From the NCBI GenBank assembly GCA_046349635.1, contig JAXMBX010000063.1, forward strand, positions 1-26,089: 26,089 nt of DNA, given 5' to 3'. Shown piece by piece: positions 15,096 through 24,007 of this stretch (positions are counted from its first letter, which is position 1; every line of letters starts with the position of its first letter). The position numbers were made by a program, and so were the translations under genes. The stretch comes from JAXMBX01 sp046349635. GTDB taxonomy: Bacteria > Planctomycetota > Planctomycetia > Planctomycetales > Planctomycetaceae. The notes under the pieces were generated by a model, which saw only the letters and a program-made list of their open reading frames with translations, made no database searches and had not been told where the DNA came from.

Positions 15096-16592
15096 TTAAT
15101 GTCCATTCCCGTTGCGTTCTCCGTTCCCTCCGTTTTTCAGCACCCACGTATCCTTGCTCCCTCCTCCTTGCGAGGAGTTCACGACAAGGGACCCTTTCAC
15201 CAATGCCACCCGCGTCAGGCCGCCCGGCAGAATGTAAATGTCCTCCCCATACAGGATATAAGGCCTCAGATCCACGTGTCGTCCTTCCAGGGTGTCACTG
15301 CCGCAGACCGTGGGAACCCGCGAGAGGCTGAGCATCGGCTGGGCGACGTAGTTGCGCGGATTCTTCAGGATCAGCTCCCGGTATTGTTCCCGCTGCTCGG
15401 GGGTGGCTTTCGGACCCAGCAGGATGCCGTAGCCCCCGGACTCGTTGGCCGGCTTGATCACCAGCTTGTCCAGATTCTGCAGCACGTGGGCCCGCTCTTT
15501 TTCATCCGCACAGATAAATGTCGGAACGTTCGGCAGCTTGATGTCTTCGCCGAGGTAATACTTGATCATCTTCGGCACGTAGGCATAGACCGCCTTGTCG
15601 TCCGCGATCCCGGTCCCCGGAGCATTCGCCAATGCGACCCGTCCCGCCCGATAGACATCCATCAGTCCGGGGACGCCGAGCATCGAATCGGCCCGGAAGC
15701 ATTTCGGATCGAGGAAAGCGTCATCGACACGGCGGTAGATCACGTCGACCCGTTGCAGCCCCTGTGTGGTCCGCATGTGGACGTAGCCGTCGCTGACGAC
15801 CAGGTCCGAACCCTGGACCAGTTCCACTCCCATCTGCTGGGCGAGGAAGCAATGTTCGAAGTACGCCGAGTTGTACGCACCCGGGGTCAACACCACGACC
15901 GTCGGATCGCGTGTCGTCTGCGGCGCGATGTACTGCAGCATCTTCAATAGCTGCTCGGGGTATTCTTCCACCCGCTGCACGCTCAGGCCGTCGAAGAGAC
16001 GCGGGAACGTCCGCTTCATCACTTCTCGATTCTCGAGAACGTACGACACGCCGGATGGGCAGCGAAGGTTATCCTCCAGCACATAAATCTGGCCGTCCTT
16101 GTCCCGCACCAAGTCAGTCCCGGTGATGTGGCACCAGATGCCACGCGGGGGATTCAGTCCGGCGACCGGATGCAGGTAGTTCGCCGCGGAACTGGCCATG
16201 TACTCCGGGAAGACTTTATCCTTCACGATCTTCTGATCGTGATACATATCATCGATGAACAGATTCAGCGCGTGGATCCGCTGCCGCAAACCATCCGCGA
16301 CGTAGTTCCATTCCTGCTGTTCAATCACGCGGGGAATCAGGTCGAAGGGCCAGACCTTTTCGGTTCCGGCTTCATGTCCGTAGACATTGAACGTGATCCC
16401 CATATTGAGGAGCATCGCATCGGCGGTTTTCTGCCGCCGGGAGAGATCCTCATACGTCAAACCCGCCAGCCGTTCCGCCAGCAATCGCACTGGCGGACGC
16501 GGGACTCCCGACGAGTCGAACATCTCGTCGTAAAAGCCTTCAGGGTCGTAACGCAACGCACGGGTATTTTCTTCGAGTTTCGCGGTCAGCAT
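15096..16592 (-). CDS. Circularly permuted type 2 ATP-grasp protein, complete active-site motifs
   Basis: 498 residues, typical of COG2308 (PF14403). Conserved blocks in order: NMGITFNVYG (63-72); VLEDNLRCPSGVSYVLENRE (171-190) with Glu173/Asp174/Asn175; VVVLTPGAYNSAYFEHCFLA (232-251); DVIYRRVDD (283-291); LGVPGLMDVYRAGRVALANA (305-324); VIKPANESGGYG (378-389) with the likely ATP-contacting Lys380 and a glycine-rich loop; and HVDLRPY then LPGGLTRVAL (439-464). ATP-grasp enzymes activate a carboxylate as an acyl phosphate and join it to an amine or thiol; this branch is predicted to form amide bonds in an unknown peptide. It is the first gene of the cluster, with GAGG 10 bases before the ATG at 16592. 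The last residues (NGGNGERNGNGH) look like a flexible tail. Substrate and product are unknown. Confidence 0.95.
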   Translation of the reverse strand: MLTAKLEENTRALRYDPEGFYDEMFDSSGVPRPPVRLLAERLAGLTYEDLSRRQKTADAMLLNMGITFNVYGHEAGTEKVWPFDLIPRVIEQQEWNYVADGLRQRIHALNLFIDDMYHDQKIVKDKVFPEYMASSAANYLHPVAGLNPPRGIWCHITGTDLVRDKDGQIYVLEDNLRCPSGVSYVLENREVMKRTFPRLFDGLSVQRVEEYPEQLLKMLQYIAPQTTRDPTVVVLTPGAYNSAYFEHCFLAQQMGVELVQGSDLVVSDGYVHMRTTQGLQRVDVIYRRVDDAFLDPKCFRADSMLGVPGLMDVYRAGRVALANAPGTGIADDKAVYAYVPKMIKYYLGEDIKLPNVPTFICADEKERAHVLQNLDKLVIKPANESGGYGILLGPKATPEQREQYRELILKNPRNYVAQPMLSLSRVPTVCGSDTLEGRHVDLRPYILYGEDIYILPGGLTRVALVKGSLVVNSSQGGGSKDTWVLKNGGNGERNGNGH

Positions 16593-17024
16593 GAGTCGAG
16601 CCCCTCATCCTTGCGAATAACTGACAATCTGCCGTTACTGACTAGTTTGACGCGAGTCTGGCCTCCAACCCAAGTCATTCCAGCATCTTGTCATCAAAAT
16701 GGCCGGTAATGGGTCTCCAGAACGGGCGCGAATTGACCCCCCAAGAATTGCTGAATTCTCAGGCGATGATCGCGGCACATCTAGGCATAACCTCCTGTCA
16801 TTACCGGGTTTCCTGTTGTTTTTCTGAAAACGCAAATGCCATGCCACGCGTCCTTTCCAGCATCTAACCCCGTTACAATCGGCATCCCGTCTTCGATTCC
16901 CTCTCTCAGTCGCAAATTTCCGCAACTCTGTCTAGGCCACTCTCTTTCCTCTCCCCGAAAATCGTACATTGGGACATAAGTCGAAATTCCAGGTTCTCCA
17001 CAGTTTTTCCGGATGACATTCAGA
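16593..17024. other. Divergent intergenic region upstream of the ATP-grasp cluster
   Basis: About 430 bases between the first gene of the minus-strand cluster and the plus-strand exported protein; both promoters should lie here. On the plus strand TACAAT at 16874-16879 is a possible -10 box without a good -35. On the minus strand, close to the cluster start, I see no convincing -35/-10 pair. Open frames here look random. No hairpin terminator or known RNA was identified. Confidence 0.5.
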
Positions 17025-20000
17025 ATGGATTGGTCTGCCGCAGATTTGTTCCCCTCCTGGGGAGGGAGGCGCCGACGGTCCGGTTGTACCCCCGCGTGGG
17101 GGGAGTCTCTGGAATCGCGCACGTTGTTATCCGCGACGTTCCAGCAGTCCCCGCAGCACGAGGCCCAGGCGCTTCCCGCGAAGCATTCTCCCCCCGGCCA
17201 GTTGCACTTCCACATCATCCCCAGCCAGGGAGTTGCCGGTCAGACAATCGGCCTGCAGATCACCGTCGAAGACTCTTTGGGAAACTTGATCAGAAAAGGG
17301 AAACCGATGGTCTCTCTTTCCATTACCTCCGGACCGGGCCAGTTTGAGGCTGGATCCAATCTTCAGGTCAAAGCGAAACACGGCCTCGCGTTCTTTAATA
17401 CTCTGCGGCTGAACACCGCGGGTTATTATCTCCTCGCCGCGATGGCGAGTGGCCTGATCCCCTCGACGACTGCCGGAATGAATATTCTGGCCGCCGCACC
17501 GACTCAACTCACGTTTGTGCAGACTCCTGCGCAGGGGACAGTCGGCCAGCCTCTCGGTTCCAGCGTCAAAGTGGCGTTGAAAGACCAGTTCGGCAATCTC
17601 GCAACGAATGCGGTCTCCACGATTTCCCTGTCGATCCAATCCGGCCCCGGCCATCTTGTGGGCGGACCGACGGTGAGTGTCGGTACGGTGAATGGAGTCG
17701 CCACTTTTAACGGACTCACCTTTGACGCGGCGGGCGCTTATCGACTCACAGCCGGCGCGACGGGTCTCACCGCGGCAACCTCCGGAACAATCACACTCAC
17801 TGCGGCCATTCCGGTCGTGGGGCCGAACATTCTCCTCACGCCGGATGTCCTCACCAAACTCCGCGCGGCCGCAGCCGCGAATACGCCCCAATGGCAAGCC
17901 TTTAAGGCCCGGCTCGATCAGAATCTCACCGTGGTCCTGAACGAAGGGGACTACCAAGGCTCGGAACTGAGTTGGATCAGCGATTACGCGCTCGGTTATC
18001 AGGTTCTCAAGAACCTGAATCCGCTCACAGCCGCGAACTATGCCGACAAGGCCATCGCACTGATGAAATCCGGCTTGCGAGACTTTCAGAAAGCGGGCTG
18101 GGAAGCACGGCAGTTCCTGGCCCAGGGGGACGGCAGCACCAAGACGTTCACCCTTCCGAATGCCGATTTGATCCCCTCCACACTGCGGGTGTATATCTCC
18201 GATGTCACCACCAAAGCCGTCACGCACGGAACGGCGAATGGTCAGGATAGCGTAGATAGCTATCAGATTTTTCTGGGTGCCAGCAAGTCGCCCAAGGCCA
18301 ATTACTACCAGCAAGGGACCGATTGGCGCTACTCCGGCGACTATCAGAATGATCAGATCGACTGGTCTCTCTCTGGAGCGGAACCTGCAACAGGAGGGAC
18401 GTACTACGTCACGATGACCTCCGGCTTGAACGCCGTGCAGACGCAGGCGTATACCCTGAATGGAAACAAGATCACGTTCGACAGCCCACTCCCCGCGGGA
18501 AAAGCGGTCTTCGTGGAGTACATCTACGGCACGCACTCAGCGGACGGCTCGACGCTCGCCTATCAGCAGACCGGAGCCGGGGATGGCGGTTTCAATTCCA
18601 TCTACGTCGATACGGGATACACGTCTCGGTATCTCGGCAAACATATCGCGATGGGACTCGACTGGCTCGACGGTTATGCGGGCTTCTCGCCGGCATTGAA
18701 AACTGAAGCGATCAACATGCTGGTCCGCTGGTCGGACTATATCCGGGACAACGGCTATCTGGCCGGCAATCCAGCCAGCAACTACGAAGCGGGAGCTTAC
18801 GTCTCGCGAGTCATGACCGCACTGGCTTTGCAGGGCCGCGACCCCCGTGCTGCAAATCTCCTCTCCCAGGTTCTCACCTATCGCACGCAGAAGGTTGTCC
18901 CGCTGTTGCAGAATCCCACCACCAGCCTGAAGGGGGGCTTCTGGGCGGAAGGGTGGTCGTACGGGGCGCTCGCGACGGAGAATCTGCTGCTGGCGGGACA
19001 GGCGTTGGAATCGGCCGGGAAAGTGACCGCGGCAGCGGAACATCAGTGGGCCAATGAAGTCGTCGAGAATCTCATCAGCGAACAGTCTTCGATCAACAAT
19101 CTGTACGATGGGGGGCAATGGTACGATTATCCGGCCAGGCTGCCGACACGCGAATTGTTTTACTCCCTCTCGTCGATGGCAGGGAATGCGGCCGACCGGG
19201 CGTATGCGAACTATATCATTCAGAAATATCCCGACTCCGCGTTTGCAAACTCCACGGACACGCATGATTTCACGGATCTGCTGCAGCGTGATCCCACTGC
19301 GGTCGCGACCTTCTGGTCGGCACTGCCGTTGCAGAATTTTGCGACCGGCACCGGCCTCCTGACCGCCCGCTCCGATTGGGGGACCACACCCAATTGGATG
19401 TCGATCGAGATGGGGAACCTGCTGGGGGCGGACCATCAGACCTACAGCCCCGGCCACATGGAACTGGCGCGCGGTGCGGACCAGTTGCTGGTCAATGCCA
19501 ACGTCCTCGGCTCGACTCTCGACTACCTGAATCCCGGGCAGCTAAGCCAGTATGCGAACACGGTCGCGGTGAACGATAACGGGGAAGGAATGCTGATCTA
19601 CCCATACGGCATGGGAAGTTGGTACGGCACGCCGGGAGTGGTGACAAAAGCCTATGAAGCGGACGCGAGCCATGTCTATTTCTCAGGGGATTATCACGCG
19701 GCGTATTCCTCGCCGACGGATCCCGGAGCGGGGGGGCCGACGAGTGAATTGACCCGGCAGGTGGTCTACCTGCGGCCCGATTTCGTGGTGGTGTACGACC
19801 GCGTGACAACGCTCAAGGATACCTACGCGAAAGAACTCCGCTGGCATTTCGCGCAAGCTCCGACGATGAACGGCAACACGTTCGTGGAGACGGTCGGCAG
19901 CAGCAAGCTCTTCGGCGCGACTTTCTCTGAACAGCCTATCAAGACGTCACTCTCCTCCGTGAAGCTGGGGAACAACGTGACGGTCCAGCGGGTGACGACG

Positions 20001-20372
20001 CAGAACGCGAATCCCTCGACCAGTGCGCGGTTTGTGACCGCGTTTCAGTTGACCGGTTCCGGCACTTCCCAGATGGTCGCGACGCAGCACATCACGAGCA
20101 CCGACGGGCGGATGGAGGGAGTGCAGATGGGGAACCAGCTGGTCGTGTTCGGCAGGGATGGGGACGTCGATCTCAACACGCCGATCAATTACTCCGTGAA
20201 TGTGACGAGCGTCACGCACAACTTGCTTACGAATCTGGTAGCCGGGCAGAAGTACGATGTGGTCCTGAACAACAGCAGCCATGTGGTCCTGACCGCGAGC
20301 ACGGCAGGGACGATTGCGTTCGATCCGCCCTTGACCGGAACGGTTTCCATTCAGGTGAAGAAAGTCCCGTGA
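17025..20372 (+). CDS. Exported Ig-like and heparinase II/III-like protein with LEPR-XLL-type N-terminus
   Basis: 1115 residues. A basic N-terminus (GGRRRRSG) leads to LESRTLLSA (about 29-37), the LEPR-XLL-type motif found at the start of large exported planctomycete proteins. Two Ig-like repeats follow at about 60-150 and 160-258, each with the pattern V-DS/DQ-GNL and a SGPG-F/HLVGG segment. A helical region begins near 270 and is interrupted by a beta-rich insert (about 365-500: DGSTKTFTLPNADLIPSTLR...ITFDSPLPAGKAVFVEYIYG). The C-terminal part resembles heparinase II/III or alginate-lyase-type proteins: ADHQTYSPGHMELARGADQL at about 802-821 and LRPDFVVVYDRVTTL near 913-927. A polysaccharide lyase acting outside the cell is inferred; the substrate is unknown. 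I prefer ATG 17025, which has GGATGA 8 bases upstream; ATG 17013 is also in frame. It has no same-strand partner upstream. Confidence 0.85.
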   Translation: MDWSAADLFPSWGGRRRRSGCTPAWGESLESRTLLSATFQQSPQHEAQALPAKHSPPGQLHFHIIPSQGVAGQTIGLQITVEDSLGNLIRKGKPMVSLSITSGPGQFEAGSNLQVKAKHGLAFFNTLRLNTAGYYLLAAMASGLIPSTTAGMNILAAAPTQLTFVQTPAQGTVGQPLGSSVKVALKDQFGNLATNAVSTISLSIQSGPGHLVGGPTVSVGTVNGVATFNGLTFDAAGAYRLTAGATGLTAATSGTITLTAAIPVVGPNILLTPDVLTKLRAAAAANTPQWQAFKARLDQNLTVVLNEGDYQGSELSWISDYALGYQVLKNLNPLTAANYADKAIALMKSGLRDFQKAGWEARQFLAQGDGSTKTFTLPNADLIPSTLRVYISDVTTKAVTHGTANGQDSVDSYQIFLGASKSPKANYYQQGTDWRYSGDYQNDQIDWSLSGAEPATGGTYYVTMTSGLNAVQTQAYTLNGNKITFDSPLPAGKAVFVEYIYGTHSADGSTLAYQQTGAGDGGFNSIYVDTGYTSRYLGKHIAMGLDWLDGYAGFSPALKTEAINMLVRWSDYIRDNGYLAGNPASNYEAGAYVSRVMTALALQGRDPRAANLLSQVLTYRTQKVVPLLQNPTTSLKGGFWAEGWSYGALATENLLLAGQALESAGKVTAAAEHQWANEVVENLISEQSSINNLYDGGQWYDYPARLPTRELFYSLSSMAGNAADRAYANYIIQKYPDSAFANSTDTHDFTDLLQRDPTAVATFWSALPLQNFATGTGLLTARSDWGTTPNWMSIEMGNLLGADHQTYSPGHMELARGADQLLVNANVLGSTLDYLNPGQLSQYANTVAVNDNGEGMLIYPYGMGSWYGTPGVVTKAYEADASHVYFSGDYHAAYSSPTDPGAGGPTSELTRQVVYLRPDFVVVYDRVTTLKDTYAKELRWHFAQAPTMNGNTFVETVGSSKLFGATFSEQPIKTSLSSVKLGNNVTVQRVTTQNANPSTSARFVTAFQLTGSGTSQMVATQHITSTDGRMEGVQMGNQLVVFGRDGDVDLNTPINYSVNVTSVTHNLLTNLVAGQKYDVVLNNSSHVVLTASTAGTIAFDPPLTGTVSIQVKKVP

Positions 20373-20460
20373 AAGGCTCCCCCAGAGGTTTAACGTTTGT
20401 TTATGATGCTTTCGTGGCGATCGTGAGAGAGAAGCCAACGGAAGGACAACCGGAACTGCC

Positions 20461-21033
20461 ATGACGAAGAATCGGCTGGAGGCGTTCAGTGATGGGGTGC
20501 TGGCGATCATCATCACGATCATGGTGTTGACGCTGAAGGTGCCGGAGGGGACAGAGCTGGCGGATTTGAAGCCGTTAATTCCGACACTGCTCGCGTATGT
20601 GCTCAGCTTCGTCCACGTGGGGATCTACTGGAACAATCACCATCACTTGTTTCAGGCGGTGGAGCAGGTGACCGGGCCGGTGCTGTGGGCGAACCTGCAT
20701 CTGCTATTCTGGCTGTCATTGATCCCGGTCACGACCGACTGGATCGGCGCGGGGAATTTTGCCCTGTGGCCGGTCATCGTGTATGGGATGGTACTCTTCT
20801 GTTCGGCGAGCGCGTTTGTGATCCTCACGCATAAGTTAATGGCGAATCACGAGCCGGATTCGACACTGCGGCGGGCGATCGGCGATGACTTCAAGGGAAA
20901 GATTTCTCTGGCCGTGTATGTCGCCGGGATCCTCGCCGCGTTCATCCATCCGTACCTGGCCTGTGTCGCATATTCTGCAGTCGCAATCATTTGGCTGATC
21001 CCGGATCGACGGATCGAGGAAAAGATCACGTGA
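20461..21033 (+). CDS. TMEM175-type potassium channel family protein (DUF1211)
   Basis: 190 residues with six hydrophobic segments. The first begins with the family signature R-x-x-A-F-S-D-G-V-x-A-I (KNRLEAFSDGVLAI, 3-16), and YWNNHHHLF (59-67) lies in the third segment region. Bacterial TMEM175 homologues are single six-helix subunits that form tetrameric cation (K+) channels lacking the usual selectivity filter; the pore is lined by hydrophobic residues of the first helix. The short charged C-terminus (RRIEEKIT) is cytoplasmic by inference. GGAA lies 7 bases before the ATG. The gene starts 88 bases after the heparinase-like gene on the same strand and converges with the minus-strand metallo-beta-lactamase gene, 42 bases away. 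No clear terminator was seen between them. Confidence 0.93.
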   Translation: MTKNRLEAFSDGVLAIIITIMVLTLKVPEGTELADLKPLIPTLLAYVLSFVHVGIYWNNHHHLFQAVEQVTGPVLWANLHLLFWLSLIPVTTDWIGAGNFALWPVIVYGMVLFCSASAFVILTHKLMANHEPDSTLRRAIGDDFKGKISLAVYVAGILAAFIHPYLACVAYSAVAIIWLIPDRRIEEKIT

Positions 21034-21075
21034 AAAACCAAGCTCAATGACGCCCGGTACAGCCCGACCTGCAAA

Positions 21076-21936
21076 TCAGTGCATCGACTCGGCGAGGGAC
21101 TTGATTTGGGCATGCATCTCCGCGGCGGGGAGGTGGACGCGCTGGCCGTGGCCGGGGAGCACCCATTCGAACTGATAGTTCGCGAGGTTGGCCATGGAGT
21201 CGGCTTGCTGAGGCCAGGAGTACCAGCAGTAGTTTTCTGACGCGGCGAGGGCTTTGCGATCGCGGTCCCAGTCGAGGTGATCGCCGGTAAAGAGAAAGCG
21301 GTCCCGAAACAGCAGAACGCAATGCCCTTTCGTATGTCCGGGGGTGGAGAGGGCGAGGAAATCGGGGCCGAACTGCCACGGGCCGTTCCCTTCCAGGACT
21401 CGTTCGGCGCCCGGCTGGGAGAGCAGCTCTTCCTTGTGAATGATCCGCTCTGCGTGGAAGTGGGCGGCGTAGCGGTCGGCGTCGGCGACGTCGTCTCGAT
21501 GCGTCAGGAAGATGCGGCGGACTCCGCCGAGGACTTCAAGTTGTTTCACGAGTGGAGCGATGAACTTGGGGGAATCGACGAGCCAGTTGCCGTCAGCGTG
21601 TCGGATGAAGTAACTGTTGCCGCCGTAGGACTTGGGGGAGTTGTAGCCGCAGTAGAAGACGGGATCTTCAATCAGCAGCGGGAAGTCCTGCATGACCGCT
21701 TTGATGTTATTTTCTCCCTGGCAGCCGATTGATCCGGTGGGGCAGGCGAGGAGCGCGTGCAGGGCGGCACGACGTTCGTCAGGTGACGTCGGTTGTTTGC
21801 TGACGAAGGAGGTGTCGGGCGCCTGGCCGAAGGTCGTGGGAGCGAGTTGGCGGCAGGTATCGCAGTCGATGCAGGTGGCGTCGACGAAGAAATCGCCGGG
21901 GATATTCTGGGGGACACTTTTCTCGAAATTGGCCAT
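21076..21936 (-). CDS. Ferredoxin-like domain fused to metallo-beta-lactamase fold hydrolase
   Basis: 286 residues. The N-terminus carries an iron-sulphur motif CIDCDTC (Cys22, 25, 28) plus a later Cys65 in ACPTGSIGC, fitting a single-cluster ferredoxin domain of about 75 residues. A metallo-beta-lactamase fold follows from about 95. Metal ligands visible are His146 in LTHRDDVAD, His200 in TPGHTKGH, Asp219 in FTGDHLDWD and His263 in LPGHGQRVHLP. The usual HxHxDH is reduced to HRDDVAD, so the second and fourth ligands are replaced or the site binds one metal. I chose ATG 21936 (MANFEKSVPQNIPGD) from memory of how homologues begin. ATG 21969 is in frame and neither has a clear ribosome binding site. 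Substrate unknown; a redox-linked hydrolase is inferred. Confidence 0.88.
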   Translation of the reverse strand: MANFEKSVPQNIPGDFFVDATCIDCDTCRQLAPTTFGQAPDTSFVSKQPTSPDERRAALHALLACPTGSIGCQGENNIKAVMQDFPLLIEDPVFYCGYNSPKSYGGNSYFIRHADGNWLVDSPKFIAPLVKQLEVLGGVRRIFLTHRDDVADADRYAAHFHAERIIHKEELLSQPGAERVLEGNGPWQFGPDFLALSTPGHTKGHCVLLFRDRFLFTGDHLDWDRDRKALAASENYCWYSWPQQADSMANLANYQFEWVLPGHGQRVHLPAAEMHAQIKSLAESMH

Positions 21937-22193
21937 GCGAAGAATCTTTTCACGAGAATAATAATCCATCTGATTATTCTAGTCGCCGACGAATTGGAAA
22001 ATAGAGAGAATGTCGGAATTCCGGTGACTCCTCAGTCCATTGGCGATCAATCACAGAGTACAGAGGTTCGTTTCTGGTTATTCGTCCAGTCAACGTGTCG
22101 AATCAGGTTACCTCGCAGTTTCGTCGTCCGGATTCAAGAATTCGGGCGATTGGCGAAAGGACGATGGGGAAACAGCCACCCATTGGTCAGCCA

Positions 22194-22541
22194 TCAGGAA
22201 ATAACTTTGACGGTGATGTCCTCAATGACGGCCTTGGGGGCGCTTTTCGAGACGGACTTGATCCCCGTGTGGACCCCGGTGGTATTGGCATAGGCTTCAC
22301 TCATGCCAATCACCTGCTGGTTTTTCCCTTTCAGGACGAAGTAGTGACAGCCGGCCTTGTTGGTCCGCATCTCGAATCGGTCAGCGTCGGCGGCGTTGGC
22401 CTGGATGGCTGCGATCCCTTTTTTGGCGGTCGCCTTGGACGCGTACATCTGGCTGGTGAGAATCACTTCGCCGTTCTGAGAGAGAAGATGGAAGTAGAAC
22501 TTGCCGTTTTTTGCTTTCTGAATCTGAAACCGGGCGGACAT
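22194..22541 (-). CDS. Double DUF1508 (YegP-like) protein
   Basis: 115 residues made of two DUF1508 repeats (PF07411). Repeat one: KFYFHLLSQNGEVILTSQMY then ASKATAKKGIAAIQANA (about 14-50). Repeat two: CHYFVLKGKNQQVIGMSEAY then TGVHTGIKSVSKSA (about 64-101). The typical unit 'F-L-a-NGqvI-tSe-Y-s---a--GI-sV' is clear in both. YegP and relatives are small proteins with a beta-beta-alpha-like fold whose role is not established. The start is supported by AAAGGA 6 bases upstream. No signal or membrane segment is visible. It follows the C45-peptidase-type gene's region on the opposite side: that gene ends at 22611 on the same strand but lies upstream, 69 bases away, so the two may be co-transcribed. 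Confidence 0.92.
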   Translation of the reverse strand: MSARFQIQKAKNGKFYFHLLSQNGEVILTSQMYASKATAKKGIAAIQANAADADRFEMRTNKAGCHYFVLKGKNQQVIGMSEAYANTTGVHTGIKSVSKSAPKAVIEDITVKVIS

Positions 22542-22610
22542 GGTGCATCCTTTCTGAAGTGGAAAAATCCGCCAGAGGGAGAGCCCGTGCCGACAGTCAG
22601 GAGTTGAAAG

Positions 22611-23852
22611 TCAGGATCCGGTGGCGGACTTGGCCGGGGTGTTTGCGCGGCTGGTCTTGGGGGTATCCTTGTCAGGTTTAGCGGCTAAGGGAATTTCTTT
22701 GGCTCCAGAATCGGGGTGGCGCGTCAGGAGTTCGGTGAGTTGGAAGTGGTGGTACTTCTGGTTGGCGGCGGGTTTCTTGTCGGGTGAGGCATTCGCAACC
22801 CACAGCTTGGTGCTCTTCGGTTCGAACAGGGCGTTATGCAGATTGCTGTCCATCGCGACCGGACAATCCATCAGATGCCGCGCGGAGTTCACATCGAACT
22901 TGCCGTGCTGGGCCTTGGTCCGCTTGACGAGTTCGACGTAGCGGTCGTTGGCGGAGAGGAGAACGGTGTCCTTGACTCCATCGGGGAGTTCTGTGACGCT
23001 TTCCCCCGGTTTCACCAGCATGAAACGGTTCCAGGAGGCTTCCATCCCGATGGCGCGGTTCGTCTTTCCATCGGCGATCACGAAGAAGTACTGGCAGGTG
23101 CGGGGATTGTTCTTGAAGACGTCGATGGCTTTATCCAGGTCGCCAGCCGTTTCGAGGACTTCGCGGACGAGGAAGGACATGGGGACGCCGTCCCAGTGGC
23201 CGAGTCCTTTGCCCCCCATTTCCCCGATGGAAACATGCGCCGCGTTCATACCGGTGACGGAGCCGACAAAGCCGGCGTAGGCCACGTTGACGAAGGGGAT
23301 GCCACCTTTCGGTTCGGCGACGATCAGGACCGCGTGTTCCTGGAGCTTCCAGTCGATGGCGTAGTCGAGAACGCGACCGTGGTACAGCGTGCCGTCCTTG
23401 GTGGCGGAGTTCATGATGGCGAAGCCGCTGCAGTGGAAGAGTTCCGGGATGAAGTTTGCGGCGGAGGCATCGAGTTCGCTGACACCAGCGCCGGCAGCGA
23501 GTCCCTTGATCTCCTCGAAGTATTTCGCAGGGACGAATTTCTTCTGCAGGGCGATGATGCTGTTGATGACCTGTTTGGGACGCTGTTTCACCTTGACCGG
23601 GCCAAGTTCCACTTCGACCGCTTCGTTCCCTTTTTCCTCCAGGATGTAGTGCATATTGGCACGGACATGGTCCTTGAGAAGGGCGCCGTGCTGGTAGCCC
23701 ATTTCGTAGGGAGTCCCCTTGAGATGCAGGACGAGGTAGCCGTCAATCCGTTCCAGCCAGCCCTGGCCGCAGCGGGCGATGGTTTCGGCGCAGAGATCGC
23801 CTGTCAGCAGGAGCGAAAGGAGGCAAGTGAAGAGGAGGTGACGGGCGCGCAT
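22611..23852 (-). CDS. Secreted C45-family Ntn-hydrolase (acyltransferase/penicillin-acylase-like)
   Basis: 413 residues. A clear signal peptide (MRARHLLFTCLLSLLLTGDLCAE, about 1-22, in two parts: basic start and hydrophobic core) precedes the motif GTPYEMGYQHGALLK (46-60). The proposed catalytic Cys141 lies in ELFHCSGFAI, then KDGTLYHGRVLDY follows. This order is that of the acyl-CoA:6-aminopenicillanic acid acyltransferase group (peptidase C45), Ntn hydrolases that normally self-process just before the Cys. The last 40 residues are low-complexity Lys/Pro/Thr. AGGAG sits 9 bases before the ATG. Such proteins cleave or transfer acyl groups on amides; substrate unknown, extracytoplasmic location likely from the signal peptide. 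A phospholipase B-like reading is an alternative because the folds are related. Confidence 0.9.
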   Translation of the reverse strand: MRARHLLFTCLLSLLLTGDLCAETIARCGQGWLERIDGYLVLHLKGTPYEMGYQHGALLKDHVRANMHYILEEKGNEAVEVELGPVKVKQRPKQVINSIIALQKKFVPAKYFEEIKGLAAGAGVSELDASAANFIPELFHCSGFAIMNSATKDGTLYHGRVLDYAIDWKLQEHAVLIVAEPKGGIPFVNVAYAGFVGSVTGMNAAHVSIGEMGGKGLGHWDGVPMSFLVREVLETAGDLDKAIDVFKNNPRTCQYFFVIADGKTNRAIGMEASWNRFMLVKPGESVTELPDGVKDTVLLSANDRYVELVKRTKAQHGKFDVNSARHLMDCPVAMDSNLHNALFEPKSTKLWVANASPDKKPAANQKYHHFQLTELLTRHPDSGAKEIPLAAKPDKDTPKTSRANTPAKSATGS

Positions 23853-24007
23853 GGTTCGAGACTCCTGATGGATCAGCCACAGAGAGGTGACGATTCAAAT
23901 CCAGAATAACGACGGGACTGCCTGCGGGCGAGAGCAGGGGGGCGGTCGAGGTGGTGAGAATGAGAGCAGAGACGCCTGCATGGCCCTCTCGCTCGGCCCG
24001 GCGGCCA

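Noticed and set aside
17127..18536. Long open frame (469 codons) on the minus strand inside the heparinase-like gene
   Set aside because: It is antisense to a gene with clear domains; its translation is rich in R, G and H and shows no family motif, as expected for a shadow frame in GC-rich DNA.
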